Part shown: piece after piece, positions 5,404 to 7,167 of the stretch
How the letters are laid out: each line of letters begins with the position of its first letter
Position numbering within the stretch: the stretch's first letter is position 1
NCBI GenBank assembly: GCA_945492685.1
Contig: CALYUZ010000040.1
Location: 1 to 7,167, forward strand
Source: an uncultured Methanomassiliicoccaceae archaeon
Lineage (GTDB): Archaea; Thermoplasmatota; Thermoplasmata; Methanomassiliicoccales; Methanomethylophilaceae
DNA: 7,167 nt
Direction: 5' to 3'
Notes under the pieces: model-generated
What the model was told of the DNA's origin: nothing
Database searches by the model: none
The model's input: the letters and a program-made list of their open reading frames with translations, nothing else
Program-made: the position numbers and the translations under genes

Positions 5404-6436
5404 TGTTCTCACCGGGTGTGACAGTGAACTTGTAGACATCCTCCTTCCTCTCGACACCGAACTTCACATCGAGGAAGGATTCCAGGGTGTCCATCTGACT
5501 GAGGAGGTGCTTGCTGATGCGTGATACGGAGAACGCGCTCTTGCCCTCGGCCATCGCCATGTACGGCAGGAGCTGGTCCGCGGTGTGCACATCCATGGTG
5601 GCTCCGCTGGTCATCTCCCTCAGGAGGTCGGTCGCGGCATCCTCTCCAGCCTTGTCGGCGGTGTGTCCGCGGGATGTCAGGGCGTTGCTCCCGAGCATGC
5701 CGTTCTCGAATTCCGCCACCAGGACCACCCCCGCTCCGCGGGAATCACCCTCTGTCTTCTGGACGTCGAATTCGACATCCGCGACGGGTGCCAGTGTGTC
5801 CTCGCAGCTTCTGATGACATCCTTGGTGATCCAGTCGGGGAGACGCTGGCTGAAGCACACTCCCCTGATGGCAACGAGGTCCCCGAGGGATTCTATCTCC
5901 AAGGGGTGGATCCTGCCGATCGGGTCCAGGCTGGCGATCACGCGTCCGCCTCCCTGGGGGTAGAAACCGCGCTCGATGATCCTCACGTCGGCGTTGATGC
6001 CCATCCTCCCCATCAGCGGGAAAAGGAGATGCTGGTACGAATCGATCGGTGGCGCCCACATGACGTTGGTTCCGCCGCTGATGTCCACGGTTAGCCTCTT
6101 CTTGTGGTTCCTGGCCGCCAGGAGCATCGCCTGCAACACGAGACTGACGCTTCCAGCGGTGCCGATGTTCATCTGGATGTCGTAGACATGCTCGTTCCCG
6201 GGTTCGAAGAGAAGCTCCCTCGAACCGATGGTGTTGCCCGTGACCTGGGATCCGGCCATCTCCGCAACGGCGTTCACCGCCGCGCAGTGCTGTTTAGACA
6301 GACCGTTGGTCGGTCTGTTCTCCCTGATACGGGTGAGATGGGTGGGTCTGCCGGTGACCGTGGCCATGGCAACGGAGGTGCGGACCATCTGTCCTCCACC
6401 CTCTCCCCTCGAGCCGTCGATCTCCAGCATGTCCAT
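5381..6436 (-). CDS. rtcA: RNA 3'-terminal phosphate cyclase
   Basis: A 351-residue protein of usual family length. RtcA uses ATP to convert RNA 3'-phosphates to 2',3'-cyclic phosphates through RtcA-AMP and RNA-adenylate intermediates. Visible signatures: DGSRGEGGGQMVRT at 7-20, GTAGSVSLVLQAMLLA at 92-107, GGTNVMWAPP at 121-130, RGFYPQGGGRV at 156-166 (the classic cyclase signature region), SRGAGVVLVAEF at 232-243, and HTADQLLPYMAMA at 284-296, where H284 corresponds to the catalytic His309 of the E. coli enzyme. The ATG at 6436 is chosen because a TATA-like ATTATTA lies about 27 bp upstream, consistent with a leaderless message; an ATG two codons later is possible. It is the first gene of a pair with arfC. 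It could act in tRNA or rRNA fragment processing; the physiological substrate is not evident from the sequence. Confidence 0.95.
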   Translation of the reverse strand: MDMLEIDGSRGEGGGQMVRTSVAMATVTGRPTHLTRIRENRPTNGLSKQHCAAVNAVAEMAGSQVTGNTIGSRELLFEPGNEHVYDIQMNIGTAGSVSLVLQAMLLAARNHKKRLTVDISGGTNVMWAPPIDSYQHLLFPLMGRMGINADVRIIERGFYPQGGGRVIASLDPIGRIHPLEIESLGDLVAIRGVCFSQRLPDWITKDVIRSCEDTLAPVADVEFDVQKTEGDSRGAGVVLVAEFENGMLGSNALTSRGHTADKAGEDAATDLLREMTSGATMDVHTADQLLPYMAMAEGKSAFSVSRISKHLLSQMDTLESFLDVKFGVERKEDVYKFTVTPGENNEAVHPR

Positions 6437-6459
6437 GGGATTCCCGATGATTGAATTCC

Positions 6460-6466
6460 TAATAAT
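6460..6466 (-). promoter_or_regulatory. Putative TATA box of rtcA-arfC
   Basis: Reads ATTATTA on the minus strand, centred about 27 bp before the rtcA ATG at 6436. No clear Shine-Dalgarno precedes that ATG. The spacing fits archaeal initiation at the start codon. Confidence 0.4.
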
Positions 6467-6520
6467 GGTTGCGGATTACGTATCGAATCCTCGAATAACG
6501 ATCTAAGAATGAGCAATGAG

Positions 6521-6592
6521 TGCGATTGCCGGGATTCGAACCCGGGTCAGAGGCTTGGGAAGCATCCGTCCTAACCGCTGGACTACAATCGC
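6521..6592 (-). tRNA. tRNA-Gly (anticodon CCC)
   Basis: The 72-nt cloverleaf reads on the minus strand. The acceptor GCGATTG pairs perfectly with CAATCGC, discriminator A73. The D-arm is GTCC/GGAC with an 8-nt loop. The anticodon loop TTCCCAA gives CCC (reads GGG). The variable loop is four bases, and the T-arm CCGGG-TTCGAAT-CCCGG is perfect. The anticodon stem GATGC/GCCTC has one U-C mismatch (29-41). CCA is not encoded, and no intron is visible. A TATA-like TATGAAATA (6618-6626 on the minus strand) lies about 30 bp upstream. Confidence 0.95.
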
Positions 6593-6617
6593 AACGGGTG
6601 GGGGATTGGCCTTCTTC

Positions 6618-6626
6618 TATTTCATA
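6618..6626 (-). promoter_or_regulatory. Putative TATA box of tRNA-Gly
   Basis: Reads TATGAAATA on the minus strand, centred about 30 bp upstream of the first base of the tRNA at 6592. This matches the spacing seen for the two valine tRNAs in the same block. Confidence 0.4.
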
Positions 6627-6716
6627 CTTGGTCAAGGAATCATGTATTTTCCGCGATATCACCCGTCTTGGACCGAATCGGATCAGATTTCAGGTATGAC
6701 TTTTCGACGTCATGTC

Positions 6717-6725
6717 TTTTTATAG
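6717..6725 (+). promoter_or_regulatory. Putative TATA box of tRNA-Val(UAC)
   Basis: TTTTTATAG is centred about 28 bp upstream of the tRNA 5' end at 6750. Two copies of GACGTCAT flank it (6706-6713 and 6739-6746). Confidence 0.55.
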
Positions 6726-6749
6726 TATCTCTCTATTAGACGTCATATC

Positions 6750-6822
6750 GGACTCGTGGTCTAGGGGTTATGACGTCGCCCTTACAAGGCGAAGGTCGCC
6801 GGTTCAATTCCGGCCGGGTCCA
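6750..6822 (+). tRNA. tRNA-Val (anticodon UAC)
   Basis: A 73-nt cloverleaf. The acceptor GGACTCG pairs with CGGGTCC (one T-G wobble at 5-68), discriminator A73. The anticodon stem TCGCC/GGCGA is perfect, and the loop CTTACAA gives TAC (reads GTA and possibly other GTN codons). The T-arm GCCGG-TTCAATT-CCGGC is perfect. The D-stem GTCT/TGAC has one T-T mismatch. CCA follows directly at 6823-6825, so the 3' end may be genome-encoded here, unlike tRNA-Gly. A T-rich stretch (CTTGTTTTCTC, 6829-6839) downstream could end transcription. The gene is close in sequence to the second valine tRNA. Confidence 0.97.
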
Positions 6823-6885
6823 CCATATCTCTTGTTTTCTCACCATCCTCGTCGGTACTTCATCGATATCTTCCGCAACGAATGG

Positions 6886-6893
6886 TATAAATA
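6886..6893 (+). promoter_or_regulatory. Orphan TATA box between the valine tRNAs
   Basis: TATAAATA, the strongest TATA match in the window, lies 61 bp past the tRNA-Val(UAC) CCA and over 200 bp before the second valine tRNA. It therefore does not serve either tRNA. Transcription from it should begin near 6912-6918, right at a stable hairpin. Confidence 0.5.
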
Positions 6894-6912
6894 TGGTGAG
6901 AGTATAGTTGGA

Positions 6913-7000
6913 TTATACATCCAAGGGTTGGATGGGGGAGATGTCATCAACGCTATTCCTCCGATTATCTCCTCTTCCGGCCCATTTCCTCTCTTTTATT
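6913..7000 (+). ncRNA. Candidate structured small RNA between tRNA-Val genes
   Basis: The ends are estimates. Downstream of the orphan TATA box lies a perfect hairpin, CATCCAA-GGG-TTGGATG (6918-6934). A second stem follows, GGGGAGAT (6935-6942) with ATCTCCTC (6967-6974), one wobble pair, enclosing a 24-nt loop. A pyrimidine/T-rich run (6986-7000) could terminate transcription. No credible protein is encoded: the only overlapping frame starts with TTG and reads into the next tRNA. No C/D-box pair, K-turn or other known family was recognised. This is an inference from promoter, structure and terminator-like sequence together. Confidence 0.3.
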
Positions 7001-7070
7001 GGTACCGGTTCCACCATCGGATCGTCACGAATGGCCGATGATGCCGATGTGTGGGTTCCTCTCGCTAGCA

Positions 7071-7079
7071 TTAAATATC
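7071..7079 (+). promoter_or_regulatory. Putative TATA box of tRNA-Val(CAC)
   Basis: TTAAATATC is centred about 29 bp upstream of the tRNA 5' end at 7103, the same spacing as for the other tRNAs of the block. Confidence 0.55.
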
Positions 7080-7102
7080 GTGTCGGTTTTGGGGGATTCA
7101 AC

Positions 7103-7167
7103 GGACTCATGGTCTAGGGGTTATGACGTCGCCTTCACACGGCGGAGGTCGCCGGTTCAAATCCGGC
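7103..7167 (+). tRNA. tRNA-Val (anticodon CAC), truncated by the window end
   Basis: The 65 bases present run from the first acceptor base to the end of the T-stem; the 3' acceptor strand and discriminator (8 bases) lie beyond the window. Acceptor 5' strand GGACTCA, anticodon stem TCGCC/GGCGG (one T-G wobble), loop TTCACAC giving CAC (reads GTG), T-arm GCCGG-TTCAAAT-CCGGC. It differs from tRNA-Val(UAC) at only six of these 65 positions, all but two of them in or beside the anticodon arm, so the pair are probably duplicated isoacceptors. Confidence 0.95.

Noticed and set aside
5404..5457. N-terminal extension of the arfC reductase by 18 residues
   Set aside because: The extension reads through rtcA coding sequence in another frame and has no homology; the ATG at 5403 matches the family N-terminus and has a ribosome-binding site.
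6712..7041. Plus-strand open frame of 109 residues spanning tRNA-Val(UAC)
   Set aside because: It translates a complete tRNA gene and has no recognisable protein features.
7034..7046. ATGATGC as a possible C box of a C/D guide RNA, considered because Nop5 is encoded nearby
   Set aside because: The last base of the C-box consensus is wrong and no CTGA D box follows at a suitable distance.
6908..7117. Short plus-strand open frame between and into the valine tRNAs
   Set aside because: TTG start without a ribosome-binding site, no motif, and it runs into tRNA-Val(CAC).
1..7167. CRISPR array, insertion sequence, integrase or rRNA
   Set aside because: No regularly spaced direct repeats, transposase or integrase motifs, terminal inverted repeats or rRNA-like sequence were seen.

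Overview
The window looks archaeal. It encodes Nop5 (the box C/D sRNP core protein, absent from bacteria), RtcA, the archaeal-type single-domain riboflavin-pathway reductase and a V4R-domain transcription factor. AT-rich TATA-like boxes sit about 27-32 bp upstream of most first genes and tRNAs. The best guess is a Thermoplasmatota methanogen of the Methanomassiliicoccales type. That placement is an inference from gene content, moderately high GC in the core genes and the absence of TAG among seven stop codons; it is not proven by the sequence alone.

Layout, left to right. (1) Positions 32-1054 (minus): a visibly more AT-rich accessory gene with an AlbA_2 (Schlafen-type) domain and the start of a RecG-like ATPase C-terminal domain. 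It is cut short by a TAA at the edge of the window. (2) Positions 1090-3796 (minus): a tight operon transcribed mtnA-like isomerase, class II aldolase, nop5, with a 4-bp overlap and a 2-bp gap. The first two enzymes are the pair needed to turn a 5-deoxy- or 5-methylthio-pentose 1-phosphate into DHAP plus an aldehyde, so the operon probably salvages the by-products of S-adenosylmethionine enzymes. (3) About 200 bp of divergent promoter region with a perfect 10-bp palindrome, then a plus-strand HTH-V4R regulator (3998-4762). (4) Positions 4768-6436 (minus): rtcA and the diaminopyrimidine reductase arfC, overlapping by 23 bp and convergent with the regulator. (5) Positions 6521-7167: a tRNA block with tRNA-Gly(CCC) on the minus strand and tRNA-Val(UAC) and tRNA-Val(CAC) on the plus strand, the last cut by the window end. 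The 280-bp gap between the valine tRNAs has its own strong TATA box followed by a predicted structured, T-tract-terminated transcript.

The points most worth following are the regulator/isomerase/aldolase unit as a possible regulated deoxyadenosine or methylthioadenosine salvage module, the separation of nop5 from fibrillarin, the truncated AlbA_2 gene, and the candidate small RNA between the valine tRNAs. No mobile element, CRISPR array or rRNA is visible.
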